Assembly (NCBI GenBank): GCA_019055375.1
Contig: JAHQIW010004752.1
Location: 310,001-374,000, forward strand
Length of the DNA: 64,000 nt
Source: Parelaphostrongylus tenuis
Taxonomy: Eukaryota > Nematoda > Chromadorea > Rhabditida > Metastrongylidae
Reading direction: 5' to 3'
A program made the translations under genes and the position numbers. A model generated the notes under the pieces. It did not search any database. It was not told the DNA's origin and saw only the letters and a program-made list of their open reading frames with translations. Of the stretch, positions 34,480 to 45,380 are shown in pieces (position 1 is the stretch's first letter; the number at the start of each line of letters is the position of its first letter).

Positions 34480-35437
34480 AAGTGTTTTAAGTGTCCTGCT
34501 GTTACAGTATTGCCCTTAATGAAAGCTCGTTGTGTTGCGAAATCAGTTGCATACGTTTCATAGAGCTCGGTCAAAAACGTAGCTTTCATGGTCGGTATAT
34601 TTCTTGAACATAACCTGCCGTTCTGGCAATTTCGGCATGCAAAAAGTTATAGAGAATGGTTTCACTTGCCAATGATTTAGGATCACCACAGCTTCACCGC
34701 AATCAAATTTTGAAACGATAGTTGTCTCAATATGTCTACTCTAAGTCATTGGTGGAGAAAGTAACCGTGCATCGTACGATATGCTTCATATTTACAATAA
34801 GGAATTTCTTTTCTCTGCCGAAGAAAATTGCAAAAATTATTCAACGCGATAACAACGGCCCTAATCACAAATTCTCGTGGTGTTACACGTTCTTTTCCTT
34901 CATATGAAGCCATTGCCAGTATAAGAGCTTGGAAGTGATCCACATAATCCAAAGACTTCCACCTCTTACTGCGAAACTCTTTGAGCCAATTAGCCAATTT
35001 CACTATTGGCCTTGTGGTTAGATACTATTTATAACGTGATCGATTGTCGTTTAATTAGTTTCTGAAAATATGCGCGACCCTCAAACAGGTACGGTTGGTT
35101 AAAAACAGAGGCATTGGAATAAAATCATGAGATTACTCTATATTGGAAATTGATTCCTAATGTTATCACAAATGCGCAGAATGGTATTCATGAGAAAAAA
35201 ACCATTGATGTCAACGGTGTAAAAAGGCATTACTTTGGACGAATTAAAGTGTTTATTAAGCATTTCCTTGAATTCAGTCTTCGAAAATATGAAGGAATCA
35301 GCAAGGTTCACCGTGATTTTCCTAGTCGCCTTACTAAAGATGTCTTTGGAAATCGAACTACGATGTGTAACAGGATCTCTCAAGTAGAAAGGAATAGACA
35401 TTTCTTTGTGAATGACCAGCTACTAGCAAAAGATTGA
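34480..35437 (-). pseudogene. Unidentified decayed or multi-exon coding region
   Basis: Minus strand, from the high coordinate down: an open segment 35437-35138 (contains KMLN-free text such as ADSFIFSKTEFKEMLNKHFN and MPFYTVDINGFFLMNTIL), a gap with stops, 35003-34746 (WLKEFRSKRWKSLDYVDHFQ, ALILAMASYEGKERVTPREF), then frameshifted but protein-like pieces (SLASETILYNFLHAEIARTA, KATFLTELYETYATDFATQR) to about 34490. The pieces share orientation and composition, suggesting one ancestral protein of over 250 residues broken by indels or by undetected introns. No family recognised. Confidence 0.4.
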
Positions 35438-35625
35438 CTACTGTAGTCCACCTAGGACATAGCACCTGACAGGAGGGAGACTTGATAAGACTCAACTTTG
35501 TTTTTGAAAGTACAGATAATTTTGCACTCTATGTATTTCCTCCACTTGTTCTATAAAAGCTAAAGCTTTCAACGTCCATCATTTCTGTGGAAAGTTCTAT
35601 GCATTCGACTTCATCAAGCAATATT

Positions 35626-35811
35626 ATCTTTTTATTTTAGTACTTCAAGCAGTGATATGATGATGTAAATAAATATGAATCTAGAATTTTTGAGTGGACT
35701 GCAAATCATTCCACATCAAAGCGGTGACATTGGAGGCGTAGTTGTAGCACGCGTCCTCTGTATAGGAAATTTACATCATATCACTGCTGTGAAGCAATAA
35801 AATAGAGAATT
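35626..35811. mobile_element. MITE-like element with inverted arms
   Basis: Left arm 35626-35670 and right arm 35769-35811 share CTTCAAGCAGTGATATGATG versus CTTCACAGCAGTGATATGAT in inverse orientation, extending into TTTATT-rich ends with small gaps. About 100 non-coding bases lie between. Confidence 0.6.
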
Positions 35812-36019
35812 AATGTTGAATGTAGATATCCAACAGCTGTCAGCGTAACTGGGTTTATGCTTACGTGCGTACTGGTGACAGCGACGATAGTTTATATCAA
35901 AGAAAGAGCGGTATTAGAACGGCGATATCGGTGGTGTAGACTCCTGCCTGGTCTCGAATGATTTGCATACCACTCAAAATTCATCAATCATCGTTTTAAG
36001 TGACTAAAATCTTGTGTGA

Positions 36020-36200
36020 CCTGTACAGTCACTCGCACTGTCCTACCGATGTATCAAGACAGAGGTGTTATCCTCCCAGAAAGGTCTGATTTCAGTTGGC
36101 AACCCCAAAAGATAAAGGATTTGGTGAGCTATGTACGCGATCACACCATCGACCAAGTGGCGCCGTAAAGCATCTCTAGCTATTGCACACGCGTTACTAG
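36020..36200 (-). repeat. SINE-like repeat, family S2, diverged copy
   Basis: GTTATCCTCCCAGAAAGGTC, CAGTTGGCAACCCC and the later CCAAGTGGCGCCGTAA head correspond to the S2 order. The overlapping minus open frame is attributed to the repeat. Confidence 0.45.
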
Positions 36201-37838
36201 TTGCTTCTATTCGAATTAGCTGGAACGATCTCACTATAGCATCAACCCAGCGAATTGAATTCGGTTGAACGGCCACAAACACCTCCTCCATCACTGAATG
36301 AGGCAGTAAGATGTTGTGTAACGCTCAAAGAAGTTGGTGAAGATGTTATTGTACTATAATACTATCACTCATTATAGATGAATCATCAAGCAATAAAAGA
36401 CGAGTGCTAAAACGTGAGTGCTCGCACTCAGAATGAAGGTAATCACTCTTCAACGGCTGCTTTGTTCTTAAAACTGGGAGAATGTCAAAATCTTCAACAA
36501 CTTATAGAACAAATATTCGAATTCAATTATCATGAAGTATTCGTGTTGAGCTGAATACCGTACCAGTTCTCTCAAGCAGGGACTCTTCCAAAAAGCACTT
36601 ATTCTAATGGTTATGATAATGGAAGTATGTAGTGCAGTGAATAGAGATGCTCTGTAGTGAACATGTATTCGTCAGCTCACTCAAACGCCTTGGTTCCCTA
36701 GGCCTTTTATCCATCCGGAGTCAGGAAATTGAAACCAAATTTGCCTGTGAAGGTAGCAACATTGGTTTTGAAATATATAGGTAGATGACCTCTAGTCACC
36801 GTAAGTCGAGATCTTAGGTCACCCATGATCCATAGTAAAATCGAACATATGCCGTATCTTTCAAAATGATCTTTCAAATGATTGAAGCTTTATAATTCTT
36901 GATTTCATACTCTGGTGGATCCGAATACATGAACAAGCTTTTCGCTAGGGACGATTTGGAACGAATCTTTTTAAACTCTGCTTCATGTGTAATTTTTTCA
37001 CATCCAAGGCAAAATAAATTCATGAGCTAGGACTTTGCCCACTAGGAGAAATTTGTGTAATTCTTTGTTTGCGAAAGGTACAGTATTGGCTGCAACCACT
37101 AAGAGATTGTCCCGAGATGAGTAAGTTTATGTCACCAATGCCCTGCTCTATAAACTATGTACCTTAAGTTTTTGAGTTGCATCTTCACGCACTATCTACC
37201 CTTCCTTTGCCTGCTTTTAGAAAGTCCCTCAACAAATTTTCTGCTTTTATACTTCAGTTAGCAATCAAAAGACATCATTCGAAAGCTGAAGCCTTATGTT
37301 ATTCTGAACATTGGTATATTTCAATTTCAGTTGTTGAAATCTAAATGGAATTAGCTATACGACGGTTTACGACTTGTTCGCATTCACGGTTTCAGTGCTC
37401 CAGTTTTACGACACGGGCGGAGGCTACGCTTGTTCCTCAGTCGCGATCATTTCGACGTTTCATGGCGGATGATGTGGTTTGACGGCAGCAAGAAGAAACC
37501 GGCACTATGTAGCGAGTCCGTTTGAGGTGTGAGCGGAATATGGATTTTGAGCCATTTTTAGAAAAAAAATGAAGAGCACCATCGGGTTTCTAAACATATC
37601 TAATGAACAAATCAATGAGAAGAAAATCAATTTCATCGTGAAATAACATATCAGTTGATGTAAAAGCATTTTCTCGCTCCTCACGTACTTTGTCAAATGG
37701 CACGTTGCGAGTAACTTCCAGAAGTAAGTAGATCCATACTATTAAGAGCATCAAATGTAATCTGTTAGCTATACTTAGACTTTATTTTTCAGCCCTTCAT
37801 TTGTTCCATCTCACAGATTATTTTAACTGTGAAAATCC
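36201..37838. other. No gene called; one candidate terminal exon at 36681-36744
   Basis: On the minus strand GCTACCTTCACAG is followed by 20 codons (QIWFQFPDSGWIKGLGNQGV) and TGA. A segment ending at about 36826 before GTGACC fits in phase. Too short to call. The rest shows nothing recognisable. Confidence 0.25.
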
Positions 37839-37842
37839 CGCT

Positions 37843-38042
37843 ACTTCTAGCATTGAATTCGTTCTACACTTTCTTCTTTAACCTCGTGGACTTTTCGCTG
37901 AGCGCGTCCCTTGCAATCTCGAGGATAGCCTCGCTGTGGCTTCCGTTGTTGAGAGCTGGAGAGTGTTTACGGGAGAGTACGAATGAGTCCCGAGCCGTAA
38001 CGCGTCATAACCACTCGGCCAAGGCCTCCCTCCCTTATAGTT
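37843..38042 (-). repeat. SINE-like repeat, family S1, copy
   Basis: The minus-strand head GGCCTTGGCCGAGTGGTTAT is a clear tRNA Leu/Ser-like A box, followed by GAGGCTATCCTCGAGATTG and the end AATGCTAGAAGTAGC. Best-preserved head of the S1 copies here. Confidence 0.75.
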
Positions 38043-38384
38043 GGGCGATAAATGGAATATCAAATGACGTCAACACTTTGCAATAATAATCGAATTGGCT
38101 TGACTTTCCACAGTTCATCCAGCTGATTAATGATAACTCTTCTTGTCATCCCTGTCTATTGTCACACCGATCTAAAGTTTTCAGAATTCAATTGGATATA
38201 TTGAGAAGAAGATTGAACTTCGGGTTGATAAGCTTCTTTACGTTGTATGTTTGGCATCTTACACAATCCTATTTACAAAAGTTTGAGCCTAGTGATTGCT
38301 GTTAAAATCCGTTATATCTCCGTGCTGCCTATACAGATTTTGATGTGTCTCTTAGTGTACATGATTTCCTATAGACAACGTAGT

Positions 38385-39460
38385 TCGGCATTACAGATCC
38401 CATTTTTCACTGAAGCAGTACAGGATACATCTAGGCACCGTATCACCTGTATCACCTGTCGTCCCGTTGATCGTCGAGTGACTCGGGCGGGTACCAGCAA
38501 CTCTTCCATTTTTCCCTATCGCGTGCAAGAGTAGCCCTGTGGGTCCTCCTCGCTCTAGGGATTCGCTGAGCATCATATCTATCTTCCATCGCTTTCGTGA
38601 AGAAATCGGACCAACGGGTCAGTGGTCTTCCTTTAGAGCACTTGACGTCCCAAGGAATCCAGTGGGTAACGGCTCTCGTCCATCGGTTGTAGTTGAAGCG
38701 CATCACGTGTCCGGCCCACCTTATTTTCGATATCCTGGCGTGTAGAACGGCGTCTTTGATTTTCGATCATTGACGTAAGTCGGAACTTCGGATCCTCTCT
38801 CTCATTTGCGAAATACGGGATAGTCCTAGCATCGACCTTTCGACTGCGCGTTCGATAACTCCATGTGATCTTTCATCCTGCTTACGTAGCGACCAGGTTT
38901 CTGCTGCATACGTTAGGACAGGGATAATTGTCGAGTCGAAAAGGTGGGCGCGGAGTCGGATGTTCTTTGTCCTCTTCACTACATCTTTGATGCTCTTAAA
39001 CGTTCTCCAAGCCGCTCGTTTCCTCCTGCTCAACTCTGGGCTAGGTCGTTCATCATGTTGATTTCACGACCTAGATAGATGTAACTGGAGCATTCGGAAA
39101 TTGTCGTTCCGTTGAGCGTGAATGGGGCATTAGAAACCCATCCGTTCCTCATGAACATTGTTTACGTTGATTCAGTTGAAGACCAATCTTTCCACAGGCG
39201 TTATCGAAATCAGTCAACATTTGTTCTGCTTGGCTGATGTTTGGTGTTAAGAGAACGATATCGTCAGCAAAGCGAAGAATGTTTATTTGTCGACCGTTAA
39301 TTTTCACTCCCATATCGTCCCATTCTAATGTTCGCATGACGTTTTGTAGGGTGGCAGTGAATAGTTTTGACGAAACTGTATCGCCTTGTCGAACACCTCT
39401 TCTTACGTCAATGGTGATTTTGTTGTAGAATGGCACCGTATTTTCTGTAAATTATAACTC
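38385..39460 (-). pseudogene. RTE-clade retrotransposon, 5'-truncated copy with intact FADD box
   Basis: Minus strand: ITIDVRRGVRQGDTVSSKLF, VMRTLEWDDMGVKINGRQ, then ILRFADDIVLLTPNI with the catalytic FADD preserved, and MLTDFDNACGKIGLQLNQ before a frame break. It goes on with SRRKRAAWRTFKSIKDVVKR, LRAHLFDSTIIPVLTYAAET and, after another break, the C-terminal MMRFNYNRWTRAVTHW region. It ends in the same GGTGATACAGGTGATAC tail as the 27.9 kb copy. Truncated and frameshifted, so inactive, but younger-looking than the 22.7 kb copy. Confidence 0.85.
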
Positions 39461-39689
39461 CAGAGTCAGCAAGAAAAATCTCACTTATACTAGACTTTCG
39501 TAACGTCATGGTGCTCACTGTGCTCTCAAAACATATGGGCTCGTGAAGATACGGTGATGAACAAGCAGTCTGTTGCTGTTTGTACTCCTTAGCATATTGA
39601 GCTCTTCTATGAACTCTGAAAGATGATTGTGTATCTATATGTTAGGCGGCGACAAGGGAAAAACGGATTCCTCACGCTTGACAAGGAGT

Positions 39690-40390
39690 TTTATGAGATT
39701 GTTAGTAATTATTTGAAAGTTCAAATCTCTGGCCAGCGCCGCACATGACCGGTTTTCCAAAACACCCTTTATTGACACTGACAAATTCAAAATAAATCTA
39801 TATTTTACGTCGTCTGTTTTACGTCATCTATCTTCGCAATTAAACCACTACTTCGCTGGAAGAGCATAAATCACATGATCGTGTAGAGAAAATCTTTTAG
39901 CATCAGAATCAAAAGTTTCTCAAAGCAAATCTCAAAGCGGAAAAAAATCCTAATCGAATGGCATATCTCGTTCTCTTCATATGGCGCAAAAACGTATATC
40001 GTTCTATAGGTGACGGGACCGCCGCACTGAATCTACGGAGACCACACACCCAACCGCACATTAACCAATAAACGACGACGCCGAAGAAGTGAAACTCGAA
40101 CTTAATTCCTCTGCTACACTACATTTAAACGGTCTTTCCAGAAATTAAGCACAGCATCTAAATTGTGGTAACTAACGCTATCGAATGACTACTAATAGTC
40201 TAAAGAGAGAGCTCTGTCTTGCGAGAAAACGCGTGCGTGGAACACAAAACTTTTTCTTTCATTGAAGCGTAATGATGAAGACTTCTTCAAAATTGGCCAC
40301 GTAATGCGCTAGACAAAGATTTGTGCTTTCCAAGATTACTAACACTCCTGTGAAAAGTTCTTGCTCAGAGAAAGAAGATCTTTTTTTCAT
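39690..40390. repeat. Dispersed repeat family R, longest copy
   Basis: Shares AACACCCTTTATTG, AGAAAATCTTTTAGCATCAG and AAAGTTTCTC with 42.4-42.6 kb, and CACAGCATCTAAATT, TATCGAATGACTA, TTCTTCAAAA and ACTAACACTCCTGTGAAAAG with copies at 44.6, 16.1 and 12.6 kb. Non-coding. A GC-rich insert at 40010-40090 resembles inverted text at 10.95 kb. Confidence 0.5.
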
Positions 40391-40399
40391 TTGTTGCCG

Positions 40400-42395
40400 T
40401 CTAACACATAAGTACCGATGATTGTTTTCCTCTGCTGAGGTCCGGTGCTAAGTCGTTCGTCATTATGACGTGCCAATCTGAATTTTCATCTTTGTAGCAT
40501 CCGGTGACTCTTAACACTTTCCTCCTAAAGTGGATAGAAAATATGAAAGATTCTTTGTTTTTTGTGATACATGCTATATTCGGATCTTCTCTCCAATCAG
40601 CTCATATAGCAAATACTTTGAATTATAGCAGCCACGTTGTCAGAATAACAATAGTATATATTGTTCAATATTTTTTTCACATTCATCTCTTACCATTCCG
40701 GCTTTCACACAATCTTTTTAGAAGTGGAACTGAGTAGTGTTAGCGAAATGTCGCCTTATCGAACTTTTTTTTTGTCTCGATAATGATTTGGTTTCAGAGT
40801 GGCAGCATTATGGTCGTAAAGTTTTTGTAGGTCCAATGAAATGTGCCGATGAAACATAAACAATAGAGTACGCTGAATAAAAAAATGCTTCCGTAGTCAC
40901 CTTTTAGAGGAAAGTTTAGAAAAAGAAAGGCAGATTATAACTTGTAGGATTTGATGGGAAAGAGAATTTGTCGTGGTCGATTACCTTTTATCAAAATCAT
41001 TAGAATTGTCTTTATGAGAAACAAGAAGTCGTAGGCTGTAAAAACACCTATAATAAACTTTCAGTGCTATGAACTCCTTTGTCCAACACAGGAGGGGTGC
41101 GCGATCACTAGCAGTTTGGGAACTGAGTTCAACTTTCTGATCTTGCTGTTTAAGGTTATCCTGCTGTTACAGCGATTCGATTGTTACGAAAAATAGGTGC
41201 GCAACTAACTATGTCTACTCATAAAAATTCCCAAGTAGATCTTTTTCAAAGTCATCTCTGCTCATTCAGTAAAGCTATACTGTCAAAAAGTGAGATATGT
41301 CTCGCTGGAGATCTTCCAACGTCACTGCTAAGCGAATTATTGAGAGAATACAGTAGATACGAATGTTTCTACTGATATATGACGAATTTGGTTCAGATAT
41401 TAGAAACGGTTGCACATAAAATGTAAAAAGGTAAAATTGTGTCGTGTTAGTCTCGTTACATCGCCCTCGATCAATCGGTCGAACAATCGTTCGAATCGGT
41501 ACCATCCTGGAGAGCCTCGTCTTAAATTTGAAATATCTAACACTTAGTCCTCAGCGGCCGGAGTCAGCATGCGATGAAGAATCAGAGAATCTCTAAAAAA
41601 CATGTAAAGACTAGCAGAGAATACTCAATTAGCCTATCTAGTACTCAATATTACAAATGAGTGACAAAATCTCCACAAACAAAGGCGAATCCATGCGAAC
41701 TCAATTTAACAGCATTTGTGACAGTTAGAAGTTTGTGAAATTTTGAAATTTGTGACGGTTGACGCAAACGTTTTTGCACACCACTCTACATCATTGGGTT
41801 TATTACAGTTAGAACTGATAGAATAATTACTGGAGTTTTCAATAGTTATAACCATTCATCAGTTACCTGGAAGAAGATGATCTAATGTTGTGAGAATAGA
41901 TGTTGTTATTACACCTGCTGTCCCTAGTTTGATTGTGTGTCTTATAAACGAAGGCTTCCATTATTTTTGGGAGAAAAGTTTTTCTGAACATTTTTGGAAG
42001 GATAGAGAATCACCGGTTAGAGACGTTCGTAGGTCACCGAAGTCGTTATGCGTATGAACTATGCACTCAATCATCTCTACAATACTTAATGGGGTATAAC
42101 GCATGACTCATCCCTTAAGAAATGGTAGATGCCGGCAGTTTTTCAATCTTTCCATACGAGCACATGATTAGACTACACTGTAGCATTAACAGGCCATTCA
42201 GTATTGATTTCATTCCATCGTTTGTTTTTTGTGCTTTTGGCTAATTGGGAATCTAACAATTTGTAACAGTAAGGAAAGTATGATGCATTCAGAATAGTGC
42301 TGAATCGCCTGACGTCTACTCTTGTTCTTTAAGAGGTATTTTTTGGTTATAAGGAACAAATGAATATTCGACTTCATTCACTATATAGAAAATTT
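40400..42395. other. No feature recognised
   Basis: AT-rich without supported exons or repeats that I could match within the window. Confidence 0.3.
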
Positions 42396-42399
42396 TCAT

Positions 42400-42780
42400 G
42401 GGAGTTTTAGTAATTATTCGAAAGCTTGAATCTCTAGCTAACGCCTTATATGGCCTGTTTTTTTGAACACCCTTTTATAACGCTGTAAAATTCACATTAA
42501 TGTGATGTTCTACATCGGCCGCGCAATTCATCTATTACTTTGTTTGAAGCACAAAATCATAGCAACGTGTAGAGTAGATTTCGTAGTATCATAGAGAAAC
42601 TTTAGATCAGAAGTTTCTCTCAAAGTGAAAAAAAAACCTCTGCTTGAATAACAAAATCGCACTTCACATGTGAAACAGCCAGTGATTTAATCTTACGAAT
42701 GATTACTAATGCACCTATGAGGAATCTTGTACAGTGAAATAGGTCGGTCACTCATTTGTTACTTTGTAACTAAAAGTTTC
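42400..42780. repeat. Dispersed repeat family R, copy
   Basis: TTGAACACCCTTTTATAACG, GTAGAGTAGATTTCGTAGTA, AAGTTTCTCTCAAAGTGAAA and AATGATTACTAATGCACCTA are collinear with 39.76-40.36 kb. Confidence 0.5.
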
Positions 42781-43373
42781 TTTTTAGGTATCTGTTTTGA
42801 AAGTATATAAGATCTGAGCTAGGCCTTGCCATGACTTCTTTTTTTTGAGATTTTGAGGGTTTTTTTTTGCTGTACAGACCTTTTGTTAGCACTTATCGGT
42901 TATTATAGTTAGCAAGAAACAGTTTCGCTCAGAAAAAAAAATCCGAGTTTCTTATTGATTTGTTTGTTTTCGACTCACCTTTGCCAACAATCCTTATGAT
43001 GTGACTTTAATCGAGGTAATATAAGGGCAACAGCTGCAACGCCTTATTTGAGAGAAAAACAGGTTATCTTGGCCTTCAATCATTACTTTAATAAGTTTAC
43101 AACTCATCTAATATATTCTTGTACAATCAAGAAGAAGTACCACTAGTCACAAGAAGAAGTACAATGAGTTTGAATGATAGGGTTAATGTAAGTGCAAACA
43201 ACCGGAATCAGTGAAGGATCACGTTTCCTTTTACTTTACTGTATTATAATATGTTGGAGCAGGTTCAGGTTCCTGTGTATCTTAAGTCGTGTAAAGTCAC
43301 AAAAACAAAAATCCAAGTCGTAACATTGCACTCCAAAATCATACTTAATTTCGAGAAGGTACACCACACTTAC

Positions 43374-43585
43374 CGTCGTTATTTGCTCTCGCCACCGATA
43401 TACAGATGATTTATTCAAATGAAAGTGTGATCCGCGCTTAGAAGGGATTGTCAGTGGTAAGATTTCTGGCATTACACTATCTTTTGAATAATTCAAAACT
43501 TTCCTGCGGTCATGTGTCCTCAAGTTTCGCAATGTCACCAATTGACCTCGTTGTTCCCCGCTATCTCCCTTGTGCTCACATTATT
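43374..43585 (-). CDS. Candidate exon with a helix-turn-helix-like end
   Basis: The minus frame is open from about 43585 to a perfect ACGACG/GTAAGT donor at 43374. It encodes RNLRTHDRRKVLNYSKDSVM then SKRGSHFHLNKSSVYRWREQ; the last part resembles the recognition helix of transposase or Brinker-type helix-turn-helix domains (VYRWR). The acceptor is not certain. On the plus strand an alternative three-exon reading about 43150-43440 also splices in phase, so the strand is not settled. Confidence 0.3.
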
Positions 43586-43589
43586 CTTA

Positions 43590-44310
43590 ATATTTCTAGT
43601 TGGCTTTTGAGACCTTTTCCTATTATTGTACAATAAGAGATAATGGCAAAACATCAAAACCTTTTTCGTTAAAATTATATTTTCTATATGAGAGAACATT
43701 TCTCAAACGCGTCGAAACGTCAACGAGATAAATTGGTTTTCCTAAAAAACTTCGTACTCCTCGCTTAATCAAGAAAGATGATGCGATTGATTGATAATGC
43801 CGAAGATAATGGAGAGTCGGTTTCAAATTACAGTTGTCAAGGGTTAGGAAAATTTCTTAGCTAGGTTTCTGACCTACAGTCAGGTGGAGTTTGGGTTTTT
43901 TAGTTGCTTGTTCCTTTTCAGTCTTTTCGCTAATTATTCGATCCAGAAGTCTATTCCAAATAATAAAGGAGCTACGGACCATTGACATGGAGAACACAAC
44001 TCATTTGTACACATATGAACTTGATCCCAATAAATTCAAACAGTGCAGCTTACGCTCAAGGAAATAACCGACAAACTTTTTTTTTTCGATCCTATATAAT
44101 ACGGCACTATTACTTGAGACATACAGTTTCTGGGACCTTTTCTCCGTTTAACCCTTTGAGAATGACAGTTGATCGATCGCACAGCGCAACGTGAAAGAGG
44201 CGCATGATTTGCGTTATTCAGTTTGTCATATGGGATGCTTCTCAAGTTGAAAAAGGTAATCTCAAGCTTCTTGCGTTACTCTGATGCTCCATGATATTTT
44301 CTACATCGAT
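43590..44310. other. No feature recognised
   Basis: No supported exon or repeat. Confidence 0.3.
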
Positions 44311-44311
44311 A

Positions 44312-44545
44312 ATTGAGTGGTGAGCAAAAACACGGCCTCAGGCAGGAATCGAACCCGCGTTTCATCCATTCCTTGGGCGCGTGTTCTACCATTACTCCAC
44401 CGAGGCACATTTGCACCACCACTCATTCTTCAACATCTCTATGTTAGCTAACAGCCACCAACCTTTAACAGGTTTGGTCGGGTTGACATCATGACAATGC
44501 GAAAAATTCTGTTGAAATGCTAGAAATTTCTCTATATTGTCTTAT
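44312..44545 (-). repeat. tRNA-like SINE copy with a 72-nt tRNA-like head
   Basis: The minus-strand segment 44406-44335 is exactly 72 nt, begins GCCTCGGTGGAGTAATGGTA (acceptor strand plus A box), holds GGGTTCGATTCCTGC (B box) and closes with CTGAGGC, pairing 7 of 7 with one G-U. The anticodon arm does not fold well, so a tRNA-derived repeat rather than a gene is favoured. Flanks match 12889-13110. Confidence 0.6.
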
Positions 44546-44599
44546 GTTTTTCGTGCAGATGTAACTCTTTCATACGACAAAAACTTTGAGTACGAAACG

Positions 44600-44880
44600 T
44601 AATTTTCTTCTCACTCTTGCAGCATTCCATGACGACCTTTTGAAATATTAATAACAGCATCTAAATTATTAAGATTTGTGATATCGAATGACTAGTAAGA
44701 GTTTGGCCAACGACTATACAGAAGCTTCAGCCGAGCAATTAAAGCAAACTGAGTGTGAAACATGATTTTATTTCGCTACTACAGCGTAATAAACAGGCTT
44801 CTTCAAAAATCAAGTATTTGCTGGAATCGCAGAGATTTAAACTTTCGAATGATTACCAAAATTTAGGAGAAAGGTTTTGT
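44600..44880. repeat. Dispersed repeat family R, copy
   Basis: AACAGCATCTAAATTATTAA, GATATCGAATGACTAGTAAG, CTTCTTCAAAAATC and TTTCGAATGATTACC align with the 40.1-40.35 kb copy. Confidence 0.5.
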
Positions 44881-45101
44881 TAAGAGAGAAAGGCCTTCAA
44901 ACGATCGTGTAACTCAGCTGGTATATGTCGCCCCTTTGAGGTCATGAAGTTCAAACGGTTCAAGGCATCGTTGATCCGCCGGATTATAGGAATGATATAA
45001 TATATCGTACGTTCAGGCTCTAAAGAAGGCCAAATTACTACTGCTACTACTACCATAACGAATCTTGAGTCGCCTAAGCTGGCTAAGTCTTTGAGGTTCA
45101 A
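44880..45101 (-). CDS. Weak candidate terminal exon
   Basis: The minus frame ends PERTIYYIIPIIRRINDALN then RLNFMTSKGRHIPAELHDRL and TAA. The composition is protein-like, but the 5' limit and partners are unknown. It lies next to a repeat and may belong to one. Confidence 0.3.
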   Translation of the reverse strand: MNLKDLASLGDSRFVMVVVAVVIWPSLEPERTIYYIIPIIRRINDALNRLNFMTSKGRHIPAELHDRLKAFLS

Positions 45102-45380
45102 ATATGAGCTCTCAACAATTTGTGAGCCGCTTTACCAGGCGATACATATGCTTCACTCTTACCATTGCTCTATCGTCACGTCTATACGGAATACGTCTAG
45201 TTGCGTTTATTTTTTCCCAATCGACAGTATAACAATTTTGTTGCTGTACAATTTTCGTAAATTAGGCATCATGAAACTGAACTTTGATTGTGAATCGAAC
45301 ATGCGGAAGCCGCCTGCTCATCGTGTAGCAAATTTATGAGGTAGCAATTTTATGCTTTTGAAGAAGGACGGCTGAAGAGT

